From assembly GCA_030374805.1 (NCBI GenBank), contig JARGSG010000228.1, forward strand, positions 302,479-366,478: a stretch of 64,000 nt of DNA. Direction: 5' to 3'. The DNA is from Gracilaria gracilis. Taxonomy: Eukaryota; Rhodophyta; Florideophyceae; Gracilariales; Gracilariaceae. The position numbers were made by a program, and so were the translations under genes. Of the stretch, positions 51,939 to 63,666 are shown piece by piece; position 1 is the stretch's first letter; every line of letters begins with the position of its first letter. Under the pieces are notes generated by a model. That model did not search any database and was not told where the DNA came from. It saw nothing but the letters and a program-made list of their open reading frames with translations.

Positions 51939-53149
51939 CGGGCGTATCGAGATGATTGCCATCCCTGAACCGGTTGGAAGCGTTTCATTCCACAATGGCT
52001 TTGTGGGAAGTTACGAGGATGAAGACGAATAACTAGCTCGGGAAGTGGCAAATGTCCACCTGGGATCTCTTTCATCCTGTTCAAGGAAGAACGGAAAAAA
52101 TCTCCAGTTGCCTCTCTGGATATGATGCTATGGGAGACTGAGTCATCATGACTGGTCATCATGACTGGTGACTTTTGAGGAGAAATTAGGGAAGGTCCAA
52201 TACGATTAATCCCACTACAACACCGTGGTACCGAAATTGATTGAACCACTTACAAGAAAAAGACTCAAGAGAATCAATATCTTCGTCTTCATCTTCCAGA
52301 AGTTGTTTCGTTGTCATCAGGAATCGCTCACATACGTCCTGAATTAGGAAAACTGTAGAATCGAATGGTGCTCATTGCCGTACAGTGTGATCTAGTGAGA
52401 AACCTTCCGTTGAGACCATAAAGAAGACGCACAATACATTAGTTAAGAAATAAATGCTTCTAATCCCGAAGTTTTAGTCTCTACTTTTCGCACACAGTGA
52501 GAGTGTGTGTATCTTTTCTGGCATTGGATGCTGGTGAGGTCTTAGCAGTGCGCCGATGTGAGTATCAACTCCCAGAGATTCAAATATGATTCAAGTATGT
52601 TCAGAACGATTGTTGTGTGAGGTGCTCTTGGGGTGCATTTGTCCCATGAAATGCACTAAAGCTTGAGCGCGGTAACTATTGTGTCCTTCAAAAATGGCTA
52701 AGAGTTTTTCTTACTCTTCCCTTCTTTTGCGTCCTCATCATTCAATCTCCTTGGGTCAATATCACCGGTAGTTCGTAACATTTAGCCTTCTCCCTGACGA
52801 AAACCAATGTCTCCGAGCAATATCGACTTTCCAAGGATTCTTTCAAATAGCAATACACATGTCCTAAATTGAGAAGCATGAAGAAGCGCAGGTGTACGGG
52901 AACGAGAAAGCGCAAAGCGCATTCGTTTCCGAAGTGAGTGTGGCAGCAAAGATGATTTGTGAGCAGTAGGTAGTCCTTACGTTTGGTCTACGGCCGTACC
53001 AAGTAGGTACCGGACTCGGTCTGCAAAACGTGTATGGTACGAACGTGCGTCCATTCGGATCCGACTCGGATCATCGGATCATCGAATCATCCCAGTGTAA
53101 GAGCACGAGCACAATACGTTCGATGCTGGGCATTGTACTGTGAATAATT
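51939..53149. repeat. Duplicated 3' region of kinase copy B
   Basis: Aligns with 42990-43245 and 43976-44972. From about 52569 it appears identical to segment A. At 53150 it joins repeat R at the shared string ATTGCTTTTT. Confidence 0.8.
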
Positions 53150-53715
53150 GCTTTTTTGATTTGGCTGGTCGCAATACTGTATAGTCTATGGACCCTTCAA
53201 AGCACTGTAATTTATGTGCATTTGCGGCCCAATACGGCGTTGTCTGATAATCTGCATTGCTGGCCACAGATGACTCATCGCACATCGCTGCCGATGGGCA
53301 TGTGGCAAAGGGGGCCACACCTACCATGTTAGGGACCAGTCATACATGTACTACGCACCCTCAACATCAGATCATCGATGACTGGTGTCGTGCGCAACCA
53401 ACACCCCTTCAAGGCACAATATACACTCTGACTTGGTTCAAGCCAGTATTGTGTGAACATCATGTAGCTCTAAGAATGACACAGGTAGTTGAATACGGTT
53501 AATGAAAAGCGTTCACACGTGCAAGGGAGTTTAAGCAATGCAGTTGTTTTCCGAGTTTTAGAGCAATGGTTCTTTCCAAGGAAGGGCGAGAAATAACAGA
53601 TTACTTAGATGTGTCATCCTACCCCATCAGAAAGTAATTACTAAATTCAATACATTAAATCAGGTTTCAGTTTCCCAAAGTCTATAACATTATATGTCGC
53701 ACAGCGATAAATATT
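53150..53715 (+). repeat. Repeat R, copy 2
   Basis: Direct copy of 40186-40745 with moderate divergence. It follows duplicate segment B without a gap. No gene. Confidence 0.85.
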
Positions 53716-55063
53716 AGGTTAATTAATGAATAAAAATACTATTCATTTTTAAGCGCTTTCTGGCCAAAGCTACGCTGGAAGCGTGGCGTTCGTTGCCCAA
53801 GCAAAACAGCGACGGTTGACAACACCAGCAGTTACCAAGGATATCCTCAGAACAGATCGTTGAAGTCTGGGAACAGTTTGGCCCTGACTACTCAGTGGGC
53901 GGTGCCAAGCCTTTAATTCCGCTGGTATGCTAAACCAATGGTTTGCAGAAGTGTTTTGCAGACGCCCCGTCCCGTGTCCCATGCATGTCAAACCTGATTC
54001 AACTGAAGTCAGCAGAGTTTTCATTGCAAAGTCGCCAGTACTTTGAATCTTTCAGTACCTCAGCCCTTTTTGCTTCGGCTCCCGCATGTTGTATGGCCTC
54101 ATTTTTGTGTCCAACGTTATGTAATCAGTGTCACAACAATCATGCAATGCTTTCCTCGACAAAAGGACCTCATCGGTATCGAGGACCAATAGGGACTGAT
54201 CTACATTTGAACGATGGTACTTCGATGGCAATCTCCATTTTTTGATTCAGCCAAAACAACGGTCTCTGTGTTGAGGATCGTGTGTCCTGCTGTTCATGCA
54301 CAATGTTGTCGTATCAGTCATGTTCAGTTTCCTTCTTGTATTTTCGAGAGAAGATTTTTGAGCGGGCTTGGAAAATGGTGGAGACTATTCTTGCCCGCCC
54401 TACCGGGAACAAAGTGAAGAAGCCTGCTTCTACTGACCTGGAAATCTGTGGCCATCTCGTACCACCCTTTCACATTCGCAGTCATGGAGAGAAAGGATGG
54501 ACTCAAGAAAACGCAAGGATGTTGCTTTCTGGATTCCAGAGAACTTTGATGATATTCACTTGCAACTTTGCAATATTTTAGCAATGGCATACACTTGCTC
54601 TGGTGGACATAGAGTAGGTAACGCGACCTAAAAACTCTTCGAAAACGAATTTCCAGGTTAACACAGAAGGAAGAGAAGCCAACTGTTTTCTGCTTCTCTA
54701 TACAAACTCATGATTCCGTTTACTGTACAAACCAATGCCGTCTCAGCCCGCGCTCTTGAGAGAAACTTCGAATGGAACCAACTATCAGATGGTTTGAATA
54801 GTCTTTCGCCCCTATACCCGATGTTCGAAAAGCATTTTGCACCTTCAGCACTGCTCCACTGGTGGTCCCGAAGTACGACATTGTTTGGGTTCTTTCGTTC
54901 TTTAAACATCGTCAAATAACCTGCTGTAGTTCCACCTCCAAAAACTCTGAAACAGATATGCCATTATTCGGCGCGACGATCACGGGTACTAGAGATGTGT
55001 TTTCCTTTGGGAACGAGTTCTGTTCAGAATAGGCTTACATGGAAGTGAGCTGATGCCCCGCAT
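53716..55063. other. No gene recognised
   Basis: Coding-like but unassigned pieces occur on both strands (plus 53943-54581, e.g. KVKKPASTDLEICGHLVPPF; minus 54915-54658). They may be host-gene fragments like those at 45-47 kb. No domain could be named. Confidence 0.35.
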
Positions 55064-56222
55064 GTGCGGTGCACTCAAAGGACTGCCTCCGGGTGACATT
55101 GAGATCTGGTGCGACGGCTCCGTGGGTGTGTACGGTGGTGACCAAGCTGATTGGTTGGAAAGGGTAGCCGTCCAGTGGACAGATGGGTGGTTTGCAGGAA
55201 GAGCTCGCCAGATTGTAAAGGAGAGCTCTGAAGACCCTTGCGTACAGACATACAGAATGCGACAAGAAGAGGAACCGCATATATGGATCCTCTACGACGA
55301 CAAATTCCGTATGGCTTACAAAATCGCGCAAGACAACCAAGTGCAAGACTCAGATGGTCATTGTCTCGCGCTACGCCACATGAAGCCTGGGAAGGTCGGT
55401 GCTGGCGCCTACAGGATCAACCGCAACGACAACGGAGAAACGACTCAAGGAGTGGTGCCCGCGGGTGTGAACGTGTGCTCTTACACTGCGGAGCTGCAAG
55501 CGATGCTGGCAGCGCTCGAAGCAATAGAACATGAAGTCGGCAAGACCATAAAAATCCTCACGGATTCATTGTCGTTAGTGGAGGCTCTACAGGGCAACTT
55601 GCGATCGCAAAGCATCCTGGTTCAGCGTATAGCCAAACTGTTGCAAAGGTTAAGCGCTACATGCAGTGTGTTCGTGGTATGGATCCCTAGCCATTGCGGT
55701 GTGTCTGGAAACGAAGAAGTAGACGAGCTTGCGAAATCGGGCTTAAAGATATCACTTGCTCGGCAAACGGAGGTACCTGTCGATTTTAATGATGTGAAGG
55801 CGCAGTTAAAGCAGAAAGGAAGGAGTAAGTTGCTCTTCCATGTAGCGGATAACGAGGAACAGGGGAACATACGGCGTTCCGAGGTCACATTGGCCCAGTT
55901 CGCCACTACACACGTTCCAACGCTGCACCCGGTTAGTTCATACCTCAACGGGAAAGTTACGCGTTGTGAATGTGGAACGGCAGCCAAGAAAGACGTAGAA
56001 CATGTACTTTTTCGGTGCGCTCTTACCAACGCAGCTCGACGCGCTGTGCTCCCGACAGTTAGAGAACGAAAGACAAGTCGTTGTTAGATATGATTAAGGA
56101 ATGGCCGTCACGGTTTTTGGCCTTCTTTAAGAGAGAGAACTATCTTTAGATAGAACTACTGCCGCCTCGAAATCAGGGGCGGCTGACCATAATAAAGAAG
56201 AAGAAGAAGAAGTGCGGTGCAC
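55064..56222 (+). mobile_element. 5'-truncated LINE with 11-bp target duplication
   Basis: GTGCGGTGCAC occurs at 55064-55074 and again at 56212-56222. Between them lies sequence ending in AATAAA(GAA)5 (56191-56211), the simple-repeat 3' tail of a non-LTR retrotransposon. Two small stem-loops precede the tail: CTATC-TTTA-GATAG (56140-56153) and GCCGCC...GGCGGC (56161-56183), a possible RT recognition structure. The element is 1,137 bp and keeps only the last part of ORF2. Confidence 0.9.
55075..56087 (+). CDS. C-terminal ORF2 of the LINE: RNase H and Cys/His knuckle
   Basis: The frame is open across the insertion and ends at TAG (56085-56087). RNase H1 catalytic residues are visible: IEIWCDGSV (D), CSYTAELQAMLAALE (E), ILTDSLSLVEAL (D) and VVWIPSHCGVSGNEEVDELA (H and D). 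A CCHC-like motif follows (RCECGTAAKKDVEHVLFRCA), as in the C-termini of I/Jockey/Tad-type LINEs. RT and endonuclease are missing by 5' truncation, so no complete protein is made. The first residues of the open frame (55053-55074) belong to flanking DNA. Confidence 0.85.
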
Positions 56223-58200
56223 AAATCACTTTGGTCTGACGGAACAACTCATTTCAGAAACGAGATATTCTCTATGGAGCACCCTGCGTCCGCCACCACT
56301 GTAACCTCCGCAACACCCAAGGAGTGATGGAGTCGTTGAACAGTTGGGAAAAGAAGTACTGGGTGCAGTTCGAATTTGGAAATCAAGACTTTACATGGGT
56401 TTAATTGAGAGGCCCGAGATGTTTCCGAATGTTCTGGTCCCGATTGCTCTTAACAACGACATGTCATCAAATGAATATAACCCAAATCACCGCGTTCCTT
56501 GATAAATCGATGCCACCAATTTAAGCAAATGGGAGTTTATCGGAGCGCAGGACGGGAGCAAGAAGAACACGCGATCTTCATTTAGGAGTCTACTGTGTGA
56601 TGTTTGAATTGCGGATGTCACCCAATTCAAATCCTGGGTGACCATAGTGAAAGTCATTGCCGCGCAACCCACAGTTTCTGGTCTAAGTGTCGCCGCAAGG
56701 ATGGCCCGAAGCGTCTTCGTCAGCATCGTTTAATGCCTGTCGTCTCCTTTCTACCTCAACGTCGTCGTGGCAATTTGTGTCTTTAGTTTGCAGTCGCCTT
56801 GATATCAGCAGCATCTCAAGTGTGCCTTTACCCCAGCGAAAAAACGCATCCGCACATTGCGGATGCTCCCAAACTAATGAGGACAAACAGCCTTTGGTTC
56901 TATACTTCTGGCTTCCAATTTCAAGCGGAACAATTCATAGATAATGTCCCGGCTCTTTCGGTTCTTTAATCTCATTTCGTTCTGAGAAAGTGTTGGAGTT
57001 CATCCGACTGATAGACCTATGGACTAGAGAACCATCGTGCGATATTCTCAGCATCCGGAGGATGGTTTACGGGAATTATCAGTTCTACCAGAGGAAGAAA
57101 TATCGACCGCAGACTGGGCAACCTTCGTCTGGGTCGAGATCCCTGTCTGCGCATTGTACAGTATCCAACAAGATTTCATCCTATGTGTTAGTGTCGTGCC
57201 TATCAAGACTAATCGATATCTCATCATCCAAAGAGCTATCGTCATCTCCATCAGAAAAAATCCATCCAAGCGCATCTGCCACTTGGTGTTTGACACCAGG
57301 CCTGTAGGTTACGTCGTATCAGAACTCGGTGAGCGAATTCTCCACCTTGATAGACATGCTTTCGGTGGGTATGGTTATGGACAGCACATATGCTGTCTCT
57401 CGCCGAAACTGTGTGGATTCATGAGTTCTGTCGACATGTACACTTCCTTGGGTTTGACCGGTAATTTCGAAGCGACGAAATTGCTCTGGCTTTCATCGAA
57501 GGTATCGATTGGACCGATTTCCAAGCTGGAAATATTCTCTGAGGGAATCCTTCGGGATTCGGCCGTTCTTCGGCAAGCTCCGAACCCTGGATATTTCTAC
57601 TGAATCAGAACTTCTTTGATGACATCAAATGATGAATCTCGGTCTGTGTCGGCGACGGTGCAAAGTTTTTGATACGTTTATTTTGCAGAAACGGAAATGA
57701 AATATCATCGTCACGCTCTCATAAGGGGGAAGCCAAAGGCAGTATTACGAAGTCAAGAAGACACCCCACTGGTGCTTCAGTTTCAAGTAATGAATCCCGC
57801 AAACCTCGATCTCGACGAAACGCTCCACCATGTCGACACCCCATGCAAACAAAAGGAGCTACGACACTGGGTCTATGACTGCCAAAAATCAACGGACGAG
57901 AAAAAGAGGGAGATTAAGCCGATCGTTGATTAAGCCAATTCTTGCTGCTCAGAAGGCGGCGGACGGGTCTTCCAAACTGAATGGCAGCTAGAAGAATAAG
58001 TCGGAAACCAAAGGTACTGTCAACCGACTGCGACCACCCACAAGTCGGAGAGAGATTCTACTTGTCTCGTCACTGTGTCCAACGGTAGGACATTCATCGA
58101 TGGTACTGGAAGATGTAACTACGGTAGCGACAAAAGCATTGTATCGCCTAGTCTAGCTCAGAAGGCGGCATTGAAGGAATTGGCAGAATATCAGCCATCA
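56223..58200. other. No gene recognised
   Basis: A frame at 57037-57603 (188 residues; VFDTRPVGYVVSELGERILH, HAFGGYGYGQHICCLSPKLC) looks protein-like, but no family is recognised. The part from about 57690 onward may be the eroded pol linker of the copia remnant that follows. Confidence 0.35.
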
Positions 58201-58359
58201 AGACCATACACCTGTGTCTGGCACTGAAACCTTGTTCCAAATAGCAGAGTTTTGCATTCTCCCCGATCATGGACCGCGCCCCCGCAATGTTCTAAATTTG
58301 TACTCGGACAGCCTAGCCGACAACGACCTTGCGTCTGAAGAGCTGCTAAGTGGGTGCTC

Positions 58360-59000
58360 TGTCCTCTACGGGACGAACTGGACCCCAATATTTACCACAG
58401 CATCATGGGCGGACGAATTGCACTGGGTACAAAAGATATGAAGACCTACAACGAAGTGAATAAGGCCGGATTCATTGTACAAGGGCATACCGACCACGAC
58501 AAGAACCTTCTCGTCTACAATAGCCCTAATTTAAAGCAGTCATCAGTGCGCCTTCTCCCTGTCATTGCAGCTTTGTTTGGAGTCCCAATTTGGTCACAAG
58601 GCGTATAGCAGGCTTATCCACAATTGGCGAGCAAACCTATGCGTGACATATATGTGCGTCGTACTATGGAATTCTCTCTTTCGAAGAACCAGAACCAGCT
58701 CTCAAAACTTTTGAAACCCCGTTACGGTTTGACGAAATCTGGAGAGTATTGCAACGTCTCCTTTGCTAATCACCCTCTTCACGGTTTTATGATGATGCCA
58801 AAAGCAGGCGACCTGCCTCTTTTCTTCGGCACTGTCAATGGAAAGGTATCAGAAGCAACTGGTTCTTATGTCGATGACAGTATCAGTACCGGCAACGCAG
58901 AAGTTGACGCATCATCTCGTCTCACATTCGCTGGTGAGGCAGAATTGTATCGTCAGAGGGGATCTGGTACTAACCAAAGCAGCTCGATCGCTTGCTCCAC
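58360..59000 (+). pseudogene. Ty1/copia reverse-transcriptase remnant
   Basis: Starts GGRIALGTKDMKTYNEVNKA then FIVQGHTDHDKNLLVYNSPN (copia KARxVxxG block), LLPVIAALFGVPIWSQGV (stop at about 58606; the expected catalytic D is lost here), then KLLKPRYGLTKSGEY (LxKxLYGLxxA block) and TGSYVDDSISTGN, with the YVDD active site at about 58867. No integrase, RNase H or LTR was found. Broken by several stops and frame changes. Confidence 0.75.
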
Positions 59001-59298
59001 ATGGAACCACCGAGCAACGTTGCCCATTTGCGACAGTTCTTCTGCGCGTTGTAGTGTGTTAAGACAAGAATGCCAAACTTTGGGCATACAGTCACCCTCC
59101 TCCGCGACTTCACAGCCTGTACTCTTTCTTGCCATTAATTTGCTGCTACTGTTTAAGCTTCTTAGTGTACTGCTTCCTCTTGCATGACAGAAAGTAGATC
59201 ATTGTAGTAATAGGATGACCGATGAAGCTCTCCATTTAGAAAGATTTCTTTCGGGACGTGCGGGGAACGCACTGACTGTTTTTGAAGGAGAGAGATGA

Positions 59299-59709
59299 TT
59301 ATGCATTGGAGCTATAGAAGCTTCTCAGAAAAAAGGACTCCATCTTTTTGTGCGCAACCAGAACCTTACCTGCGAGAGAGCTTATGGATACTTGAATGTC
59401 TTGAGTAATAGAACAATGAAACTGCTGTACACAACGCTCAAAGGACACCTCAATATCTTCTCGGAACATGAGACCCATGGCCATATCAATTCTATTCCTA
59501 ACGGACTCAATTTGCTTGGACTACGTAGCCCTTTTTTTCTCCGAATCGGGCGAGTTTGAGAGAAACAGGCAGTACCACAAATACTCTTTGAGAGCTATTC
59601 GAGTAATTTCATCGACCAGATCTGGATGAGCCCGTACATATTGCTCGACCCAAGTACAACACAAAGCGAATTGAAACGAAGGTGGACTTGAGATTATCTT
59701 CAACATCAT
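59299..59709 (-). pseudogene. Hypothetical protein fragment
   Basis: Two consecutive minus-strand pieces: VEQYVRAHPDLVDEITRIAL followed by KEYLWYCLFLSNSPDSEKK, and after a stop DMAMGLMFREDIEVSFERCV, QQFHCSITQDIQVSISSLAG and KVLVAHKKMESF. Clearly protein-derived and helical, but I cannot name the family. Confidence 0.4.
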
Positions 59710-60094
59710 TCCCTTCTTTGACTGGGCTGCACTTCCCCATCATGTCAACATGAAGTTCGTCATCTTACCTTTCAGCACGAGGCGTTCTTAGCGTTTGTAA
59801 TGGAACACGACGCGGTGTCGACAGTACTTTCACACAGGAATGGATTTTCGTAGAATGGTTTTCAATTGATCGCTGAGAGACGGAATTGGATGTCATCCGC
59901 CCCTTCGTTACAGGGAAGAGTAGTATGCGCTTTTAATCGAGCGTTTCGTGTTAATGGAAAATCTCGAACGGGTGCAAAGACGCCTACATTTAAGGTTCTC
60001 GAACAGCTCTGAACTCGCAGAATGTTTGGAGTCAGACCATCTGCTCTCTCCTTTTGTAATAGCCTTTACAGCATAAAACACTAATCATTCAACA

Positions 60095-61685
60095 ATGCCT
60101 GGTTCTTTTCTTGCTGTGGCGCCTGACGACGCCGATGCTCGTTTGAAGGCCCTCGAAGGAGATGGTCTCCTGCTCTTCTTTCGTTCCTTGCCTTGGGCGG
60201 AGTTCTTACGCCCTCATCTTAATTCGATTCCTGTACAGGAGCTAGTCTGTCTAGCGCAGAAAATTAGGGAATGCCTCGACGAAGAAGCTGCAGAGAGCCT
60301 CCAATTTGATGACACCGATGACAAGGATGTCATACTCCCCCTTCTTAGAGATACGTATCTTGATTTTGGTTCTTCAAAAAGAACTGTTGATGACATATGT
60401 GATGACTTACGCCGAGCTTGGTCTGCCCAAGTTTCAGAGGAACAAGGCTTCTCTGCGGTGGGATTTGCTCTCGATAGAGAGTTTCTTATCGAGAAAAAAT
60501 TTGGTCTGACAAGGATCATCGCCAAGACGCTGGATAATATGGGCCTGGCATGTGTTCAAAAGAAAGATATCTCTGGGAACCCTACACGTTTCTACACGGC
60601 TGGAATCCGCAAAGCTGAGGCTGTGGAGCGCATGGTGGCTTTTTGGGAAGACTGTGTTCCCGTTCTTACCGCAAGAGGGTTTGTTGGCCGGCACTATGCG
60701 GAAGACAAAGAAGGCCGCCAAGAGCAATTTCGTCTTATTTGGAGCGAAGCCGATCTCGACGAACTGGAAACACCTGAGTTGAGGAGCTTAGCAGCCTTTT
60801 TGAATGAGGGCCAGCCTGTCTCCCCTTCGGGCGCAGGAGCCCGTCGATATCTCTCACGTCTTCTTCATGAAGAAATTGAGGGTATCAAAAATGGCTTGGC
60901 ACATACCGCCGTACCCAATCCAGCTGCTAATCCGGACGCCTTGAAGAACGAACGACTGTCACGAAAACGTGGCGTTCTTCCCTCGCCTCTCTCGTCACCC
61001 GCTCTTTCGTTTGGTTCTGTCGACCAAAAGCGCCGCGCGCCTCCGCAAGGTACCTCTGATACCGGCTCGGATGGTTCGGAAAGTGATAACAGCTCTGCTT
61101 CAGAAGGAGGTCATGTTCAAAAAGATTTTCGGACTCGCCTTCCCAGGAAAATGGTTCACATTCTTCGTCAGGGAGGGCGCCGTTTCGAACAGTTTTACGG
61201 CCCCTGCGGCTGGAAGTGACAACCCCTACGGAGCTTTATGCGCTTTTGCGCCATTTCAAGGCTGGACCTATGGAGCTATGCTGGAGGAATGTCCGCTGTA
61301 TGTTATACGTCCAGAATGTCGCATCAACGGGCATCTTTGCTTCCCTGCCACGGAGCGAATCGCACCACAAAAGATAAAACTTTGGTCCAAGAACGGGACG
61401 ATACTCTCTTGGGTGGAATCGCTCGCGGTGAAGGCAGCCGGGACAGAGAAGAACGGCTCCGATATGCACCTTTCGAGAGAGATACTCGCAACGGGACTAG
61501 CCCTAGAAACGTTCCTAGACGAGTTTCATCCCAATCCAGCAGTGTTCTCCGGAACGGCAGAGCGACTTGTGCGTCGGTTAGTCGTGCTCGAACGGGCGGC
61601 TTCCCTCGAAGCAAAAGAGCGGCCAGCGTACTACGAGAAGAAACTAGGGTACATGGGGATCGGGGGCGATCAAGAGAGTCTATAA
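60095..61685 (+). pseudogene. DIRS-element gag-like protein
   Basis: ATG at 60095. The first frame (to about 61105) encodes an acidic helical protein (SLPWAEFLRPHLNSIPVQEL; DDICDDLRRAWSAQ) and a Ser/Asp-rich linker. The coding sense then moves +1 (MFKKIFGLAFPGKWFTFFVR) and continues with TAPAAGSDNPYGALCAFAPF, FPATERIAPQKIKLWSKNGT and LETFLDEFHPNPAVFSGTAE to a TAA at 61683. I know no standard domain; the position in front of RT makes it the structural protein. A programmed frameshift is possible but unproven. Confidence 0.55.
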
Positions 61686-61999
61686 CCAATGGCTCAAGCC
61701 CTGATGCCTCCTTGCCAGCGCGCGATTGGAGCAGCGAGTCCGCTTCTGGAAGGCGCCTCGCTCGAGCTCTGCGCTGGCTTGGGGGTGGCTCGCCTGAACA
61801 GCGGCATCATTTACCCGTGGCTGATGCTGAATTGTTTGGGCGCTCACATGTACGGGAGGCGGTGGCCCGTACAGCTGAGTTGATTGCTGCTGGAGAGTCA
61901 GAGTGCCAGGACTCTGATCCAGCGGCAGGCTATGGGGACGCTAGGCACCGAGGTGAATACTGCCTTCTGGACTGGGAGATGGCAGCGGTGCCAAAACCG

Positions 62000-63660
62000 T
62001 CCCAAGCCGCCACTGCAGACCTACAGGATATCCTTGGTCCTAGTGACCAGTACAGACTTTCTAAGGATTTTCTTCTCTTGCCGCGTGACGATTGGCCTCC
62101 TGACCTCTTCGCTGAGCGCGTGCATATAGGGGTAAAACCGGGTCACTATCCGAGACTGCTTGAACGAATGCGCCAGGGGAACATGATTGAGTTCCGCGCG
62201 ACGGGCGAAGGAGTAATTGAGAATTCCATTTCCGGTGTATGGAAGAGTGTTGGCAGTTCCCAGAGGCTCATCTGGCGGGAAACCGCTCAAACAAGCTATT
62301 TCGACCAGAGGCTAGTGCCGTTGAGCTCCCTTCCCCAGATCTAATCTCCAGCTTCTTTCTACCTCAGGGAGAATCACTACACTTGGGTGGATGTGATATA
62401 TCTCAGTATTACAACCGACTACGAGTGCCGGACTTTCTCATCCCTTTTTTGGGCTTGCCTCGAGTCGCAGCAGCTGACGTCGGAGTACAATCTGGTACTA
62501 AGTTTGTCGTCCCATGCCTTCGTTGTGTGCCAATGGGTGCCTCCTTTGCGGTTGCACTCTCCCAAGTTGTTGCCTGCACAGTTCTTAACAAGGCAGGTCT
62601 ATCAACTCCTCGCTCCCTTCGGTGTCTTGTGGACAGTGAGCTTGAGGGCGGACGCGGACTTTTGTTGCCATATATTGACGATATTAACTCTGTTGGAACC
62701 GATGCCGAGGGATTGAACGAAGCAACTCGAGTTGCCACAAGTGCTCTCGAAGCGCACCAATTGCCAACCAAACCGGCTAAAGACATCATCGCTGGGGGTA
62801 ATACCCCCCGGGAGGCTCTCGGTCTATGGTGGTGGCAGGTCGGGGTTCTGACAGTTAAGCCTTCTACTGCTGTCCGGCTTCTGCGCGAAACTGAGGGAAT
62901 GATCAGCAAGCGCTTTGCTTCGCCGAAGGAAATGCAGGCTCTGATCGGTCTTTGGGTATGGCCGTCGCTTCTTCGACGTTGTTGTCTCTCTGTGTTAAGC
63001 AGTGTTCATGACTTCGCTTCCTCGAAGCCTTGGACGAAACAGAAAAAGCTAGAACCTTGCCATATAACCGAGCTCGAGATGATGTTGGACCTCTTCCCGC
63101 TCCTGTATGCCGACCTACGAAGACCATTGTCAACTAGGACTTATGCAGTGGATGCTTGCCCTTCGGGAGGAGGGGTAACCTATGCTGATATTAACGATCC
63201 GCACCCTTTCATGAAAGACATATCTGAATGTAGAGCCAGGAAAGGGTGGTATTCCTCTCTGCATGGAACGACAGTAGATCATAACAGAGCGGACGCGACC
63301 TTACACCTCATGGATGATGTTAGTAGCGGCCGCGTCACGGTTTCTGACCGTTTCAAGCAAGCAATTGCGCGTCAGCGGTTTAAGACTGCCATTAAGACGA
63401 AATGGCGTTTTACGAATGTCCACATTAATCACCTTGAGCTTAAAGCCTGCTTACTTGCTGCTCGTCACGCCAGTCGATCTACAAAGACAGCCGGACATCG
63501 AATACCATTGTTAGAGGACAACACCGCCGCTCTTGGGGCTCTTGCTAAAGGCCGGTCTACGTCGCGGAACTGAACACCACTCGCCGACAAATCGCAGCCC
63601 AGGAGCTCGCCTCGGATTTTCTTCTACTTGGACATTGGATCCCGTCGGAATTCAATCCTG
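62000..63660 (+). pseudogene. DIRS-type reverse transcriptase and RNase H
   Basis: RT begins around DQYRLSKDFLLLPRDDWPPD; there is a one-base frame change at about 62275 between SSQRLIW and AGNRSNKLFRPEAS. Then come LGGCDISQYYNRLRVPDFL, RCVPMGASFAVALSQVV and the active site LLPYIDDINSVG (62671-62682). RNase H shows TYAVDACPSGG (D), HINHLELKACLLAARH (E), LLEDNTAALGALAKGRS (D) and, after another frame change near 63565, HWIPSEFNPGDAPSR (D). All catalytic positions are present despite the frame breaks, so decay is recent or the copy is nearly complete. Confidence 0.8.
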
Positions 63661-63666
63661 GTGATG

